The notes: generated by a model from the letters alone, not told the origin. Counted from the first letter of the stretch, positions 1-10,097 are shown. The stretch: DNA of 64,000 nucleotides from Streptomyces globosus (GCF_003325375.1 NZ_CP030862.1:623501-687500); one strand, 5' to 3'. Numbers and translations: made by a program.

Positions 1-319
1 CGTCCCCCGCATCCAGGGCACCATCCCGCACCCGGTTCAGGGCGAGAAGGCTGCGGGCGTCGTCCTGCTGAAGCCTGCTTCCCCCGGTACCGGTGTTATC
101 GCCGGTGGCCCGGTGCGCGCCGTTCTGGAGTGCGCCGGCGTTCACGACATCCTGTCGAAGTCGCTCGGCTCCGACAACGCGATCAACATCGTGCACGCGA
201 CCGTGGCGGCCCTCAAGGGCCTGCAGCGTCCCGAGGAGATCGCGGCCCGCCGCGGTCTGCCGCTCGAGGACGTCGCCCCCGCGGCTCTTCTCCGTGCGCG
301 TGCTGGGGCGGGTGTCTGA
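1..319 (+). CDS. rpsE: 30S ribosomal protein S5, 3' part only
   Basis: Only the C-terminal part, about 105 codons read in frame from base 2, lies in the window; the start is upstream. The sequence is typical S5 domain 2: a KASPGTGV-like loop (here [13 protein letters not shown]), then VRAVLE, the [12 protein letters not shown] stretch and a short Ala/Arg tail. S5 sits at the 30S shoulder near the mRNA entry tunnel and contributes to decoding accuracy. The stop overlaps the rpmD start by one base (TGATG), which implies translational coupling in the spc operon. Confidence 0.97.
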   Translation, partial: VPRIQGTIPHPVQGEKAAGVVLLKPASPGTGVIAGGPVRAVLECAGVHDILSKSLGSDNAINIVHATVAALKGLQRPEEIAARRGLPLEDVAPAALLRARAGAGV

Positions 320-501
320 TGGCCCGCCTCAAGATCACGCAGACGAAGTCGTACATCGGCAGCAAGCAGAACCACCGCGACACCCTGCGTTCGCTCGGGC
401 TCAAGCGCCTGAACGACGTGGTCGTCAAGGAGGACCGCCCCGAGTTCCGCGGCATGGTGCACACCGTCCGCCACCTCGTGACGGTTGAGGAGGTTGACTG
501 A
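319..501 (+). CDS. rpmD: 50S ribosomal protein L30
   Basis: A 60-residue protein starting [14 protein letters not shown], with the family's [15 protein letters not shown] core and an HLVTVEEV end. This is the usual bacterial L30 length. L30 is a small late-assembly protein of the large subunit. The ATG overlaps the rpsE stop and rplO begins two bases after the L30 stop, so the three genes form one tight operon segment. This start is preferred to upstream in-frame starts because they would lie wholly within rpsE. Confidence 0.97.
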   Translation: MARLKITQTKSYIGSKQNHRDTLRSLGLKRLNDVVVKEDRPEFRGMVHTVRHLVTVEEVD

Positions 502-503
502 TC

Positions 504-959
504 ATGGCTGAAAGCAGCCCGCTCAAGGCCCACAACCTCCGTCCCGCCCCGGGCGCCAAGACCGCCAAGACCCGCGTGGGTCGTGGTGAGGCGTCCAAGG
601 GTAAGACGGCAGGTCGTGGTACCAAGGGTACGAAGGCCCGCTACCAGGTTCCGCAGCGCTTCGAGGGTGGGCAGATGCCCCTCCACATGCGCCTGCCGAA
701 GCTGAAGGGCTTCAAGAACCCGTTCCGCACCGAGTTCCAGGTCGTGAACCTGGACAAGCTGGCCGCGCTCTACCCGCAGGGTGGCGAGGTCACGGTGGCC
801 GACCTGGTCGCCAAGGGTGCGGTTCGCAAGAACCAGCTCGTCAAGGTCCTGGGCCAGGGCGAGATCTCCGTGGCGCTGACGGTTTCGGTGGACGCCGTTT
901 CCGCCTCTGCCAAGGAGAAGATCGCCGCCGCCGGCGGCACCGTCACCGAGCTCGTCTGA
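504..959 (+). CDS. rplO: 50S ribosomal protein L15
   Basis: A 151-residue protein with the basic, glycine-rich N-terminal extension of L15 ([18 protein letters not shown], then GTKGTKAR) followed by the [18 protein letters not shown] segment and the globular C-terminal domain ending [12 protein letters not shown]15 binds 23S rRNA and is needed late in 50S assembly. It directly follows rpmD and is the last gene of the spc cluster before secY, from which it is separated by about 190 bases that contain a hairpin. Confidence 0.97.
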   Translation: MAESSPLKAHNLRPAPGAKTAKTRVGRGEASKGKTAGRGTKGTKARYQVPQRFEGGQMPLHMRLPKLKGFKNPFRTEFQVVNLDKLAALYPQGGEVTVADLVAKGAVRKNQLVKVLGQGEISVALTVSVDAVSASAKEKIAAAGGTVTELV

Positions 960-993
960 TCCAGACGGCCACGTGACACAGAGCGAGTAAACC

Positions 994-1032
994 CGACCGG
1001 GGATGCCTCACATATGGGGCATCCCCGGTTGG
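994..1032 (+). terminator. hairpin between rplO and secY
   Basis: A perfect 12-bp stem has arms at 996-1007 and 1018-1029 around a 10-base loop and extends through a wobble and further GC pairs. No clear U-tract follows, as is usual in streptomycetes. It may end or attenuate spc operon transcription before secY, which could then have its own promoter in 1035-1148. Confidence 0.6.
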
Positions 1033-1148
1033 TCGTTCCACGGGGGGCGCAGTCGCCGGTAAGGTGGCCTGCACCTTTGCTTGTACGTATTCGTCGAACC
1101 TCAGACCGTCACCTCTGACGCAGTAGCGCGGGGGTCGCAGGAGGCACC

Positions 1149-2462
1149 GTGCTCACCGCGTTCGCCCGGGCGTTCAAGACGCCCGACCTGCGCAAGAAGC
1201 TGCTCTTCACGCTCGGCATCATCGTGCTGTTCCGGCTCGGGTCTCACATCCCGGTTCCCGGCGTGAGCTACAAGAACGTCCAGATCTGCGTCGACCAGGC
1301 CGGAAGCAGCAACGGCCTCTTCGGTCTCGTCAACATGTTCAGCGGCGGTGCGCTGCTGCAGATCACGGTCTTCGCGCTCGGGATCATGCCGTACATCACG
1401 GCGAGCATCATCCTGCAGCTGCTGACCGTGGTCATCCCGAAGCTGGAGACCCTGAAGAAGGAGGGCCAGGCCGGTACTGCCAAGATCACGCAGTACACGC
1501 GCTACCTGACGGTCGCCCTCGCCATCCTCCAGGGCACCGGCCTCGTCGCCACCGCCCGCACGGGCGCCCTCTTCCAGGGCTGCCCGGTCGCCGCGCAGAT
1601 CGTCCCGGACCGCTCCGTCTTCACGACCATCGTCATGGTGGTCACCATGACCGCGGGCACCTGCCTCGTCATGTGGCTCGGTGAGCTCATCACCGACCGC
1701 GGCATCGGCAACGGCATGTCCATCCTGATGTTCATCTCGATCGCCGCCGGCTTCATCGGTGCGCTGTGGCAGATCAAGCTCCAGGGCAAGATCGCCGACG
1801 GCTGGGTCGAGTTCGGCGTGGTGATCCTGGTGGGCCTCGCGATGGTGGCCCTGGTGGTCTTCGTCGAGCAGGCGCAGCGGCGCATCCCGGTCCAGTACGC
1901 GAAGCGCATGATCGGCCGGCGCGCGTACGGCGGCACCTCGACCTACATCCCGCTCAAGGTGAACCAGGCCGGTGTGATTCCGGTCATCTTCGCCTCGTCG
2001 CTGCTCTACATCCCGGCGCTGATCGTGCAGTTCAGCGGATCCACCGCAGACTGGGCGGTTTGGATCCAAAAGCACTTCGTCACGGGTGACCACCCGTACT
2101 ACATCGCCACCTACTTCCTCCTGATCGTCTTCTTCGCCTTCTTCTACGTGGCGATTTCGTTCAACCCCGAGGAAGTTGCAGACAACATGAAGAAGTATGG
2201 TGGGTTCATCCCGGGTATCCGCGCCGGTCGACCCACCGCCGAGTACCTGAGCTATGTGCTCAACCGGATCACCTGGCCGGGGTCGCTGTACCTGGGTCTG
2301 ATCGCTCTAGTGCCGACGATGGCGTTGGCCGGCTTCGGAGCGAACCAGAACTTCCCGTTCGGCGGGACGAGCATCCTCATCATCGTGGGTGTGGGTCTGG
2401 AAACCGTGAAGCAGATCGAGAGCCAGCTCCAGCAGCGCAATTACGAAGGGTTCCTCCGCTGA
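1149..2462 (+). CDS. secY: preprotein translocase subunit SecY
   Basis: A 437-residue polytopic protein starting at GTG. It has the SecY hallmarks: N-terminal [14 protein letters not shown] then [11 protein letters not shown], the [15 protein letters not shown] segment, the [12 protein letters not shown] loop, the cytosolic basic loop with [10 protein letters not shown], and [21 protein letters not shown] near the end. Ten transmembrane helices are expected and the hydrophobic segments fit. SecY forms the protein-conducting channel with SecE and SecG. Its stop overlaps the adk start (TGATG), the classic secY-adk coupling of Gram-positive bacteria. Confidence 0.98.
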   Translation: MLTAFARAFKTPDLRKKLLFTLGIIVLFRLGSHIPVPGVSYKNVQICVDQAGSSNGLFGLVNMFSGGALLQITVFALGIMPYITASIILQLLTVVIPKLETLKKEGQAGTAKITQYTRYLTVALAILQGTGLVATARTGALFQGCPVAAQIVPDRSVFTTIVMVVTMTAGTCLVMWLGELITDRGIGNGMSILMFISIAAGFIGALWQIKLQGKIADGWVEFGVVILVGLAMVALVVFVEQAQRRIPVQYAKRMIGRRAYGGTSTYIPLKVNQAGVIPVIFASSLLYIPALIVQFSGSTADWAVWIQKHFVTGDHPYYIATYFLLIVFFAFFYVAISFNPEEVADNMKKYGGFIPGIRAGRPTAEYLSYVLNRITWPGSLYLGLIALVPTMALAGFGANQNFPFGGTSILIIVGVGLETVKQIESQLQQRNYEGFLR

Positions 2463-3109
2463 TGCGTATCGTCCTCGTCGGACCGCCCGGTGCGGGCAAG
2501 GGAACGCAGGCCGCGTTCCTTGCGAAGAACCTGTCGATCCCGCACATCTCCACGGGCGACCTGTTCCGGGCCAACATCAGCCAGAACACCGAGCTGGGCC
2601 GCCGTGCCAAGGCGTTCATGGACGCCGGCGACCTCGTCCCCGACGAGATCACGATCGGCATGGCCAAGGACCGCATGGAGCAGCCGGACGCCGAGAAGGG
2701 CTTCCTCCTCGACGGCTTCCCGCGCAACGTCTCGCAGGCGGAGGCGCTGGACGTGATGCTCCAGGCCGCGGGGATGAAGCTGGACGCCGTCCTCGACCTG
2801 GAGGTCGAGGAGGACGAGGTGGTCAAGCGCATCGCCGGCCGCCGGATCTGCCGCAACGACTCGTCGCACGTCTTCCACGTCGTGTACGCGGCGCCGGAGA
2901 CCGAGGGCGTCTGCGACAAGTGCGGCGGCGAGCTGTACCAGCGCGACGACGACTCCGAGGCGACGGTCCGGACGCGGCTGGAGGTCTACCACACGCAGAC
3001 CGAGCCGATCATCGACTACTACAAGGCGCAGGGCCTGCTGGTGACCATCCCGGCCCTGGGCGAGGTCGCGGACGTCACGCAGCGCGCGATGGACGCCCTG
3101 AAGAAGTAG
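2462..3109 (+). CDS. adk: adenylate kinase
   Basis: A 215-residue cytoplasmic kinase (ATP + AMP = 2 ADP). The P-loop [11 protein letters not shown] lies at residues 7-17, the AMP-binding segment [10 protein letters not shown] follows, and DGFPRN is the Walker-B-like motif. The LID region is the long type. It carries GRRICR and a CDKC pair, so only three of the cysteines of a classic zinc LID are visible and metal binding is uncertain. Start codon overlap with secY indicates coupled translation. Confidence 0.98.
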   Translation: MRIVLVGPPGAGKGTQAAFLAKNLSIPHISTGDLFRANISQNTELGRRAKAFMDAGDLVPDEITIGMAKDRMEQPDAEKGFLLDGFPRNVSQAEALDVMLQAAGMKLDAVLDLEVEEDEVVKRIAGRRICRNDSSHVFHVVYAAPETEGVCDKCGGELYQRDDDSEATVRTRLEVYHTQTEPIIDYYKAQGLLVTIPALGEVADVTQRAMDALKK

Positions 3110-3206
3110 TACCCCTGTGGTGCAGGTCGGCCGCGGTGTCCGGAGGACGCCGCGGCCGTACTGTTGAGTGAACCCGAAGCAGCAGATCCGAAGGTGGAAG
3201 TGCCCC

Positions 3207-4043
3207 ATGGTCCAGATCAAGACCCCCGAGCAGATCGCGAAGATGCGCGAGGCGGGGCTGGTCGTCGCCGCCATCCACGCGGCGACCCGTGAGGCGGCCG
3301 TGCCGGGCGCCACGACGCGGGATCTGGACATGGTCGCCCGCAAGGTGATCGCCGACGCCGGGGCGAAGTCGAACTTCCTCGGCTACGGCGGCTTCCCCGC
3401 CACGATCTGCACGTCGGTCAACGAGGTCGTCGTCCACGGCATCCCGGACGACAAGACGGTCCTCAAGGACGGCGACATCATCTCGATCGACGCCGGCGCG
3501 ATCGTCGACGGCTGGCACGGCGACGCGGCCTTCACGGCCTTCGTGGGCACCGGGCACGCCCCGGAGCTGGTCGAGCTCTCCCGGGTGACGGAGGAGTCGA
3601 TGTGGGCCGGCATCGCGGCGATGAAGAACGGCAACCGCCTGGTCGACATCTCCAAGGCCATCGAGGGCTACATCCGCCGTCAGCCCCGCCCGTCCAGCGG
3701 CAAGTACGGCATCATCGAGGACTACGGCGGCCACGGCATCGGCTCCGAGATGCACATGGACCCGCACCTGCTGAACTACGTCTCGCGCAAGCGGGGCAAG
3801 GGCGTCCGGCTGGTGCCGGGCCTGTGCCTGGCGATCGAGCCCATGGTGTCCCTGGGAACCGCCCGGACGGAGGTACTGGCCGACGACTGGACGGTGGTCA
3901 CCACGGACGGAACCTGGTCCTCGCACTGGGAGCACTCGGTGGCCCTGACGGAGGCCGGTCCGATCGTCCTGACCAGCCCGGACTGCGGCAAGGCGAAGCT
4001 GGCGGAGTACGGGGTCACCACGGCCCCGGACCCTCTCGGTTAA
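3207..4043 (+). CDS. map: type I methionine aminopeptidase
   Basis: A 278-residue enzyme that removes the initiator methionine from nascent proteins. The five metal ligands are visible: Asp in DAGAIVDGWHGD (two), His in GGHGIGSEMH, Glu in CLAIEPM and Glu in SSHWEHS. The family fold starts at IKTPEQIAKMREAG. The ATG at 3207 is chosen because AAGGTGGAAG lies just upstream and conserved homology begins there; an earlier in-frame GTG at 3168 would add 13 unrelated residues. It follows adk by 97 bases, as in many Gram-positive genomes. Confidence 0.97.
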   Translation: MVQIKTPEQIAKMREAGLVVAAIHAATREAAVPGATTRDLDMVARKVIADAGAKSNFLGYGGFPATICTSVNEVVVHGIPDDKTVLKDGDIISIDAGAIVDGWHGDAAFTAFVGTGHAPELVELSRVTEESMWAGIAAMKNGNRLVDISKAIEGYIRRQPRPSSGKYGIIEDYGGHGIGSEMHMDPHLLNYVSRKRGKGVRLVPGLCLAIEPMVSLGTARTEVLADDWTVVTTDGTWSSHWEHSVALTEAGPIVLTSPDCGKAKLAEYGVTTAPDPLG

Positions 4044-4048
4044 TGATC

Positions 4049-4103
4049 TAGACTCATGGGCAAACTTTCCGGATTCGTCTTTCTGGGTGCCCTGACGTAG
4101 ACT
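4049..4103 (+). promoter_or_regulatory. possible promoter region upstream of infA
   Basis: The map-infA gap contains two copies of TAGACT (4049-4054 and 4098-4103), a plausible -10 for the principal sigma factor, with the second about 68 bases upstream of the infA GTG. No good -35 is seen at 17-18 bases, so this is tentative. A promoter here would make infA-rpmJ-rpsM-rpsK-rpoA-rplQ a separate transcription unit. Confidence 0.3.
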
Positions 4104-4170
4104 GACTCGTCGGCTTGCGTGCATCTCCATGCCCGTGGCCGATCAAGGTAGCCGATTCGAAAGGCGAAGC

Positions 4171-4392
4171 GTGGCCAAGAAGCAAGGTGCCATCGAGATC
4201 GAGGGCACCGTGATCGAGTCCCTCCCGAACGCCATGTTCAAGGTGGAGCTCCAGAACGGTCACAAGGTCCTCGCGCACATCAGCGGCAAGATGCGCATGC
4301 ACTACATCCGCATCCTTCCTGATGACCGGGTCGTGGTGGAGCTCTCTCCGTACGACCTGACGCGTGGCCGGATCGTCTACCGATACAAGTAG
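4171..4392 (+). CDS. infA: translation initiation factor IF-1
   Basis: A 73-residue S1/OB-fold protein that binds the ribosomal A site during initiation. It starts at GTG ([13 protein letters not shown]), preceded by GAAAGGCGAAGC as a ribosome binding site, and includes [17 protein letters not shown] and the conserved RGRIVYRYK end. In-frame ATG 4129 would add 14 residues absent from the family and is rejected. rpmJ follows after 73 bases. Confidence 0.98.
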   Translation: MAKKQGAIEIEGTVIESLPNAMFKVELQNGHKVLAHISGKMRMHYIRILPDDRVVVELSPYDLTRGRIVYRYK

Positions 4393-4465
4393 ATCTTGCT
4401 CTCACTCCTGCCTGGGCGATGGTCCCGGTGCGGGTGGTGGCACTGACCCGGAGAACCTCAGACAC

Positions 4466-4579
4466 ATGAAGGTCAAGCCGAGCGTCAAGAAGATCTGCGA
4501 CAAGTGCAAGGTGATCCGCCGTCACGGCCGGGTCATGGTCATCTGCGACAACCTGCGCCACAAGCAGCGCCAGGGCTGA
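4466..4579 (+). CDS. rpmJ: 50S ribosomal protein L36, zinc-binding form
   Basis: A 37-residue protein with [17 protein letters not shown] and then [13 protein letters not shown]. The CxxC, single C and H ligands of the zinc ribbon are all present, so this is the zinc-containing C+ paralogue. The zinc-free form is normally elsewhere and Zur-controlled in streptomycetes. It lies between infA and rpsM, the usual position. The 194-base gap to rpsM contains GC-rich inverted repeats (about 4690-4740) but no further gene. Confidence 0.97.
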   Translation: MKVKPSVKKICDKCKVIRRHGRVMVICDNLRHKQRQG

Positions 4580-4773
4580 CGCACGCCGACCGACCTGCAC
4601 TTCGCAGTTCTTCGCGCGACGTAAGAAAACGTACATACGCAGGACCCGCCCAGCCCGACAGGGCCGGCGATACCTCCGGCGGGGGCCGGGGACCCGGACG
4701 TACCACCGCCTTTCGGCGGTCGGCGGTCGGGAGCGGTTCTGCGGAAGACCCCCGAACACACAGGAGCCATTGA

Positions 4774-5154
4774 ATGGCACGCGTTTCCGGTGTCGACATC
4801 CCGCGCGAAAAGCGTGTGGAGATCGCACTCACCTACGTCTTCGGTATCGGGCGCACCCGGTCCAAGGAGATCCTCGCCGCGACCGGCGTGAACCCGAACA
4901 CCCGCGTTCGTGACCTGGCCGAAGAGGACCTCGTCAAGATCCGCGAGTACGTGGACGCCAACCTCCGTACCGAGGGTGACCTCCGCCGCGAGATCCAGGG
5001 CGACATCCGCCGCAAGATCGAGATCCAGTGCTACCAGGGCATCCGCCACCGTCGCGGCCTCCCGGTGCACGGTCAGCGCACCAGCACGAACGCGCGTACC
5101 CGCAAGGGCCCGCGTCGCGCGATCGCCGGCAAGAAGAAGCCGGGCAAGAAGTAG
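4774..5154 (+). CDS. rpsM: 30S ribosomal protein S13
   Basis: A 126-residue S13 starting [21 protein letters not shown], with [15 protein letters not shown] in the helix-turn region, [20 protein letters not shown] in the basic C-terminal segment and the lysine-rich tail KKKPGKK that reaches toward the decoding centre. AGGAGCC lies upstream of the ATG. It is the first gene of the alpha-operon equivalent. Confidence 0.98.
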   Translation: MARVSGVDIPREKRVEIALTYVFGIGRTRSKEILAATGVNPNTRVRDLAEEDLVKIREYVDANLRTEGDLRREIQGDIRRKIEIQCYQGIRHRRGLPVHGQRTSTNARTRKGPRRAIAGKKKPGKK

Positions 5155-5208
5155 TCCTGTTCAGCGGTCTTGCGCTGTAGGACCGACCACCTCCCGTAGG
5201 AGTTTGAC

Positions 5209-5613
5209 ATGCCCCCCAAGGGTCGTCAGGGCGCTGCCAAGAAGGTGCGCCGCAAGGAAAAGAAGAACGTCGCTCACGGGCACGCCCACATCAAGAGCAC
5301 GTTCAACAACACGATCGTCTCGATCACGGACCCCTCGGGCAACGTGATCTCCTGGGCCTCCGCCGGCCACGTCGGCTTCAAGGGCTCGCGCAAGTCCACC
5401 CCCTTCGCCGCGCAGATGGCCGCCGAGTCGGCCGCCCGCCGCGCGCAGGAGCACGGCATGCGCAAGGTCGACGTCTTCGTCAAGGGTCCCGGCTCCGGCC
5501 GTGAGACCGCGATCCGCTCCCTCCAGGCCACCGGCCTCGAGGTCGGCTCGATCCAGGACGTCACCCCCACCCCGCACAACGGCTGCCGTCCGCCGAAGCG
5601 CCGCCGCGTCTGA
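5209..5613 (+). CDS. rpsK: 30S ribosomal protein S11
   Basis: A 134-residue S11 with [20 protein letters not shown], the [15 protein letters not shown] stretch, [13 protein letters not shown] and the conserved end [18 protein letters not shown]11 forms part of the 30S platform near the Shine-Dalgarno helix. TAGGAG precedes the ATG. rpsM lies 54 bases upstream. The next gene is rpoA, with no rpsD between. Confidence 0.98.
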   Translation: MPPKGRQGAAKKVRRKEKKNVAHGHAHIKSTFNNTIVSITDPSGNVISWASAGHVGFKGSRKSTPFAAQMAAESAARRAQEHGMRKVDVFVKGPGSGRETAIRSLQATGLEVGSIQDVTPTPHNGCRPPKRRRV

Positions 5614-5644
5614 CGCAAGCGCGCCTGTGCGTCCTTGAGTGTCC

Positions 5645-5678
5645 GGGCGGTACGACCCCTTCGGGGGCCGTGCCGCCC
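5645..5678 (+). terminator. hairpin in the rpsK-rpoA gap
   Basis: A nine-base GGGCGGTAC/GTGCCGCCC stem (one wobble) encloses a second CCCC/GGGG stem with a TTC loop. It sits 30 bases after rpsK and 83 before rpoA and could partly terminate or stabilise the rpsM-rpsK message. Confidence 0.5.
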
Positions 5679-5760
5679 GTACCCTTGCTACACCGGCCGT
5701 CCTCCGGGACGGCACCCGTCGGGCGTCAAATAGTGGGCGTCCACGACTGAAGGAAAAGAC

Positions 5761-6783
5761 ATGCTTATCGCTCAGCGTCCCTCGCTGACCGAAGAGGTCG
5801 TCGACGAGTACCGCTCCCGGTTCGTGATCGAGCCCCTGGAGCCGGGCTTCGGCTACACCCTCGGCAACTCCCTGCGCCGTACCCTCCTGTCCTCGATCCC
5901 GGGTGCCGCTGTCACCAGCATCCGCATCGACGGCGTCCTGCACGAATTCACCACCGTGCCGGGCGTCAAGGAGGACGTGACCGACCTCATCCTCAACATC
6001 AAGCAGCTGGTCGTCTCCTCGGAGCACGACGAGCCCGTCGTGATGTACCTGCGCAAGCAGGGCCCCGGCCTGGTCACCGCCGCCGACATCGCGCCCCCGG
6101 CCGGTGTCGAGGTGCACAACCCGGACCTGGTCCTCGCCACCCTGAACGGCAAGGGCAAGCTGGAGATGGAGCTGACCGTCGAGCGCGGTCGCGGCTACGT
6201 CTCCGCCGTCCAGAACAAGCAGGTGGGCCAGGAGATCGGCCGCATCCCGGTCGACTCCATCTACAGCCCCGTGCTCAAGGTCACCTACAAGGTCGAGGCG
6301 ACCCGTGTCGAGCAGCGCACCGACTTCGACAAGCTGATCGTCGACGTCGAGACCAAGCAGGCCATGCGCCCGCGCGACGCCATGGCGTCCGCCGGCAAGA
6401 CCCTGGTCGAGCTGTTCGGCCTGGCCCGCGAGCTCAACATCGACGCCGAGGGCATCGACATGGGCCCGTCCCCCACGGACGCCGCCCTGGCCGCCGACCT
6501 GGCGCTGCCGATCGAGGAGCTGGAGCTCACGGTCCGCTCCTACAACTGCCTCAAGCGCGAGGGCATCCACTCCGTGGGTGAGCTCGTCGCCCGCTCCGAG
6601 GCCGACCTGCTCGACATCCGCAACTTCGGTGCGAAGTCGATCGACGAGGTCAAGGCGAAGCTCGCCGGCATGGGCCTGGCCCTGAAGGACAGCCCGCCCG
6701 GGTTCGACCCGACCGCCGCCGCCGACGCGTTCGGCGCGGACGACGACGCCGACGCCGGCTTCGTCGAGACCGAGCAGTACTGA
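5761..6783 (+). CDS. rpoA: RNA polymerase alpha subunit
   Basis: A 340-residue subunit that dimerises and nucleates RNA polymerase assembly. The N-terminal domain (about 1-230) carries [21 protein letters not shown] and [12 protein letters not shown]. The C-terminal domain (about 250-315) carries [28 protein letters not shown] and ends in a long acidic tail rich in Asp and Ala. AAGGAAAAGAC precedes the ATG. rplQ follows after 132 bases that hold two GC-rich hairpins (about 6787-6868). Confidence 0.99.
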   Translation: MLIAQRPSLTEEVVDEYRSRFVIEPLEPGFGYTLGNSLRRTLLSSIPGAAVTSIRIDGVLHEFTTVPGVKEDVTDLILNIKQLVVSSEHDEPVVMYLRKQGPGLVTAADIAPPAGVEVHNPDLVLATLNGKGKLEMELTVERGRGYVSAVQNKQVGQEIGRIPVDSIYSPVLKVTYKVEATRVEQRTDFDKLIVDVETKQAMRPRDAMASAGKTLVELFGLARELNIDAEGIDMGPSPTDAALAADLALPIEELELTVRSYNCLKREGIHSVGELVARSEADLLDIRNFGAKSIDEVKAKLAGMGLALKDSPPGFDPTAAADAFGADDDADAGFVETEQY

Positions 6784-6915
6784 TCTGCCGCCGCCGGCGG
6801 CCGGGGCCCCGCCCCGACCGCCGGCGGCACCACGAAGACTTCCCCGCGGCGGCCGCCGCGGGGGAACTGACACCGGTACCTGACACGGCCGGTGCAGATA
6901 CGAAGGAGTAACACC

Positions 6916-7392
6916 ATGCCGCGTCCCGCCAAGGGTGCCCGTCTGGGCGGCAGCGCCGCGCACGAGAAGCTTCTCCTCGCGAACCTCGCGAAGGCGCTCT
7001 TCGAGCACGGCCGCATCACGACGACCGAGGCCAAGGCCCGCCGCCTGCGCCCCGTCGCCGAGCGTCTGATCACCAAGGCGAAGAAGGGCGACATCCACAA
7101 CCGTCGCCTGGTCCTCCAGACGATCACGGACAAGAGCATCGTCCACACGCTCTTCACCGAGATCGCCCCGCGCTTCGAGAACCGCCCCGGTGGTTACACG
7201 CGCATCACCAAGATCGGCAACCGTCGCGGCGACAACGCCCCGATGGCGGTCATCGAGCTCGTCGAGGCCCTGACCGTGGCCCAGCAGGCCACCGGTGAGG
7301 CCGAGGCCGCCACCAAGCGTGCGGTCAAGGAGGCCGAGGCTGCGGAGGCCAAGGCCGCCGACGCCGACGCCGAGGAGACCAAGGAGGCCTGA
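6916..7392 (+). CDS. rplQ: 50S ribosomal protein L17
   Basis: A 158-residue protein. The first ~115 residues are canonical L17 ([39 protein letters not shown], then [20 protein letters not shown]). The last ~40 form an Ala/Glu/Lys extension common in actinobacterial L17. The ATG at 6916 is chosen because GAAGGAG lies just upstream; an in-frame upstream start would add eight unrelated residues. It is the last gene of the cluster and is followed by a strong terminator. Confidence 0.97.
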   Translation: MPRPAKGARLGGSAAHEKLLLANLAKALFEHGRITTTEAKARRLRPVAERLITKAKKGDIHNRRLVLQTITDKSIVHTLFTEIAPRFENRPGGYTRITKIGNRRGDNAPMAVIELVEALTVAQQATGEAEAATKRAVKEAEAAEAKAADADAEETKEA

Positions 7393-7425
7393 TCCCCCGG
7401 GATCCCTCCTGCCTGAACGGCTCCG

Positions 7426-7460
7426 AGCGGGCCCGCCCCCTTCCGGGGGGCGGGCCCGCT
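7426..7460 (+). terminator. strong terminator after rplQ
   Basis: A perfect 15-bp GC-rich stem, arms 7426-7440 and 7446-7460, has a 5-base TTCCG loop and is followed by TCTGC. It ends the alpha operon. Confidence 0.85.
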
Positions 7461-7500
7461 TCTGCATGTGTGTGAAGAGAAGCCTGAGAGGATCGGTCGC

Positions 7501-8352
7501 GTGAGTGACGAGGTGGAGCCCGGGCACGTCCGGGTACGGCTGGACCTGAGCTACGACGGGACGCAGTTCTCCGGCTGGGCGAAGCAGCGGACGCTGCGGA
7601 CCGTCCAGGGGGAGCTGGAGTCGGCCCTGCAGACCGTGATGCGGCTGCCCCGCCCGGTTGAGCTGACCGTGGCCGGGCGGACCGACGCGGGCGTGCACGC
7701 CCGCGGCCAGGTGGCCCAGTTCGACCTGGCCGCGGAGGTGTGGGCCGAGCACGGCGACAAGCTGCTGAGGCGCCTTGCGGGCCGCCTCCCGCACGACGTC
7801 CGCGTCTGGAGGGTCGCCGAGGCCCCCGCCGGGTTCAACGCCCGCTTCTCCGCCGTCTGGCGCCGCTACGCCTACCGCGTCGGGGACCACCAGGGCGGCG
7901 TCGACCCGCTGCGCCGCAGCCACGTCCTGTGGCACCCGTGGCCGCTGGACGTCGGCGCGATGAACGAGGCGTCCGCCGAGCTGCTCGGCGAGCACGACTT
8001 CGCGGCCTACTGCCGCCGGCGCGAGGGCGCCACCACCATCCGCACCCTCCAGCAGCTGTCCTGGGAGCGCGGCGCGGACGGCATCGTCACCGCCACGGTC
8101 CGGGCCGACGCCTTCTGCCACAACATGGTGCGCTCCCTGGTCGGCGCCCTGCTGCACGTCGGGGACGGGCACCGGCCCGCCGACTGGCCGGGCAGGATCC
8201 TGCGGGCCGGCGTACGGGACTCCTCCGTCCACGTGGTCAAGCCGCACGGGCTCACCCTGGAGGAGGTCGGCTACCCGGCCGACGAGCTGCTGGCCGCCCG
8301 CAGCCGCGAGGCCCGCAACATGCGCACCCTCCCCGGCGCCGGCTGCTGCTGA
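7501..8352 (+). CDS. truA: tRNA pseudouridine(38-40) synthase
   Basis: A 283-residue TruA, which isomerises uridines 38-40 in the anticodon stem-loop. The catalytic aspartate is in [17 protein letters not shown]. The N-terminal [16 protein letters not shown] and C-terminal [14 protein letters not shown] motifs are also characteristic. I chose the GTG at 7501 (GAGAGGATC upstream); an in-frame ATG at 7468 lies only eight bases after the terminator stem. truA commonly follows rplQ in actinobacteria. Confidence 0.93.
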   Translation: MSDEVEPGHVRVRLDLSYDGTQFSGWAKQRTLRTVQGELESALQTVMRLPRPVELTVAGRTDAGVHARGQVAQFDLAAEVWAEHGDKLLRRLAGRLPHDVRVWRVAEAPAGFNARFSAVWRRYAYRVGDHQGGVDPLRRSHVLWHPWPLDVGAMNEASAELLGEHDFAAYCRRREGATTIRTLQQLSWERGADGIVTATVRADAFCHNMVRSLVGALLHVGDGHRPADWPGRILRAGVRDSSVHVVKPHGLTLEEVGYPADELLAARSREARNMRTLPGAGCC

Positions 8353-8422
8353 GCGCCCCGTCCGCCGCCGCGGCGGCCCGCCTCCGTAATCCGTTTGGGC
8401 GGACCGCCCCGGGGCCGCGAGA

Positions 8423-10060
8423 ATGCCCCGCATGGGACACCTCGAAGCCGGCCACCTGGAGTACTACCTGCCCGACGGGCGGGTGCTGCTCCCCGACGTC
8501 TCCTTCCGGGTGGGGGAGGGGTCCGTCACCGCCCTCGTCGGGGCGAACGGGGCCGGCAAGACCACCCTGCTGAGGCTGCTCGCCGGCGAGCTCCAGCCGC
8601 ACGGCGGCTCCGTCACCGCCACCGGCGGCCTCGGGGTCATGCCGCAGTTCGTGGGGTCCGTACGGGACGAGACGACGGTGCGGGACCTGCTCGTGTCGGT
8701 GGCCCATCCGCAGATCCGGGAGGCCGCGCGGGCCGTCGACCGCGCCGAGCACCTGATCATGACGGTCGACGACGAGGCCGCGCAGATGGCCTACGCGCAG
8801 GCCCTCAGCGACTGGGCGGACGTCCAGGGGTACGAGGCGGAGACGCTGTGGGACGTGTGCACCACGGCCGCGCTGGGCGTCCCGTACGACAAGGCGCAGT
8901 TCCGCGAGGTGCGCACGCTCTCCGGCGGCGAGCAGAAGCGCCTGGTGCTGGAGGCCCTGCTGCGCGGGCCCGACGAGGTGCTGCTGCTCGACGAGCCGGA
9001 CAACTACCTCGACGTGCCCGGCAAGCGCTGGCTGGAGGAGCAGCTGCGGGCCACCCGCAAGACGGTGCTGTTCATCAGCCACGACCGGGAGCTGCTCTCC
9101 CGGGCCGCCCAGAAGATCATCGCGGTGGAGCCGGGCGTCGACGGCTCGGACGTGTGGGTGCACGGCGGCGGCTTCGACACCTTCCACGAGGCGCGCAAGG
9201 AGCGCTTCGCGCGCTTCGAGGAGCTGAAGCGGCGCTGGGAGGAGAAGCACGCGCAGCTGAAGAAGCTGGTGGTCACGCTGCGGCAGGCGGCCGCGGTCAG
9301 CCACGAGCTGGCCTCCCGGTACGCGGCCGCCCAGACGCGGCTGCGGAAGTTCGAGGAGGCCGGCCCGCCGCCGGAGCCGCCGCGGGAGCAGGAGATCCGG
9401 ATGCGGCTGAAGGGCGGGCGGACCGGTGTCCGCGCCCTGACCTGCAAGAACCTGGAGCTGACCGGCCTGATGAAGCCCTTCGACCTGGAGGTCTTCTACG
9501 GCGAGCGGGTCGCCGTCCTCGGTTCGAACGGCTCGGGCAAGTCCCACTTCCTGCGGCTGCTGGCGCGGGACCGGGAGCGGCCGGTCGCCCATACGGGTGA
9601 GTGGAAGCTGGGCGCCCGGGTGGTCCCCGGCCACTTCGCGCAGACCCACGCCCATCCCGAGCTGTACGGCCGCTCGCTGGTCGACATCCTGTGGACGGAG
9701 CACGCCAAGGACCGCGGCGGCGCCATGTCGGTGCTGCGCCGCTACGAGCTGGAGCGCCAGGGCGACCAGCCGTTCGAGAAGCTGTCGGGCGGGCAGCAGG
9801 CCCGCTTCCAGATCCTGCTGCTGGAGCTGGCGGGGACCACGGCGCTGCTGCTGGACGAGCCGACGGACAACCTCGACCTGGAGTCGGCGGAGGCGCTGCA
9901 GGACGGGCTGGAGTCGTACGAGGGCACCGTCCTGTGCGTCACCCACGACCGGTGGTTCGCGCGCACATTTGACCGCTTCCTGGTCTTCGGTTCGGACGGT
10001 GTGGTGCGGGAGACTCAGGAGCCCGTCTGGGACGAACGCAGGGTCGAACGGAAGCGCTAG
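8423..10060 (+). CDS. ABC-F family ATPase (two ATP-binding domains, no membrane domain)
   Basis: A 545-residue cytoplasmic protein with two tandem ABC domains. Domain 1 has Walker A GANGAGKTT (about 40-48), signature LSGGEQKRL and Walker B LLLLDEPDN. Domain 2 has GSNGSGKS (about 369-376), LSGGQQARF and LLLDEPTDN. A charged helical linker (about 255-320) fits the ABC-F inter-domain tool. ABC-F proteins act on ribosomes, as translation factors or in antibiotic resistance. No drug-resistance context is seen, so the specific role is open. ATG 8432 is an alternative start. Confidence 0.88.
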   Translation: MPRMGHLEAGHLEYYLPDGRVLLPDVSFRVGEGSVTALVGANGAGKTTLLRLLAGELQPHGGSVTATGGLGVMPQFVGSVRDETTVRDLLVSVAHPQIREAARAVDRAEHLIMTVDDEAAQMAYAQALSDWADVQGYEAETLWDVCTTAALGVPYDKAQFREVRTLSGGEQKRLVLEALLRGPDEVLLLDEPDNYLDVPGKRWLEEQLRATRKTVLFISHDRELLSRAAQKIIAVEPGVDGSDVWVHGGGFDTFHEARKERFARFEELKRRWEEKHAQLKKLVVTLRQAAAVSHELASRYAAAQTRLRKFEEAGPPPEPPREQEIRMRLKGGRTGVRALTCKNLELTGLMKPFDLEVFYGERVAVLGSNGSGKSHFLRLLARDRERPVAHTGEWKLGARVVPGHFAQTHAHPELYGRSLVDILWTEHAKDRGGAMSVLRRYELERQGDQPFEKLSGGQQARFQILLLELAGTTALLLDEPTDNLDLESAEALQDGLESYEGTVLCVTHDRWFARTFDRFLVFGSDGVVRETQEPVWDERRVERKR

Positions 10061-10097
10061 GGGCTGCCGCCCCGGGGCGCTCGGTGGGGGAGGCGTT

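Noticed and set aside
3168-3206. Earlier GTG start for map
   Set aside because: The added residues do not match the family and the ribosome binding site lies before 3207.
5161-8433. Open frame of 1090 codons on the minus strand across rpsK, rpoA, rplQ and truA
   Set aside because: It is the antisense shadow of well-identified genes in GC-rich DNA; composition is Gly/Ala/Arg/Asp-rich with no domain.
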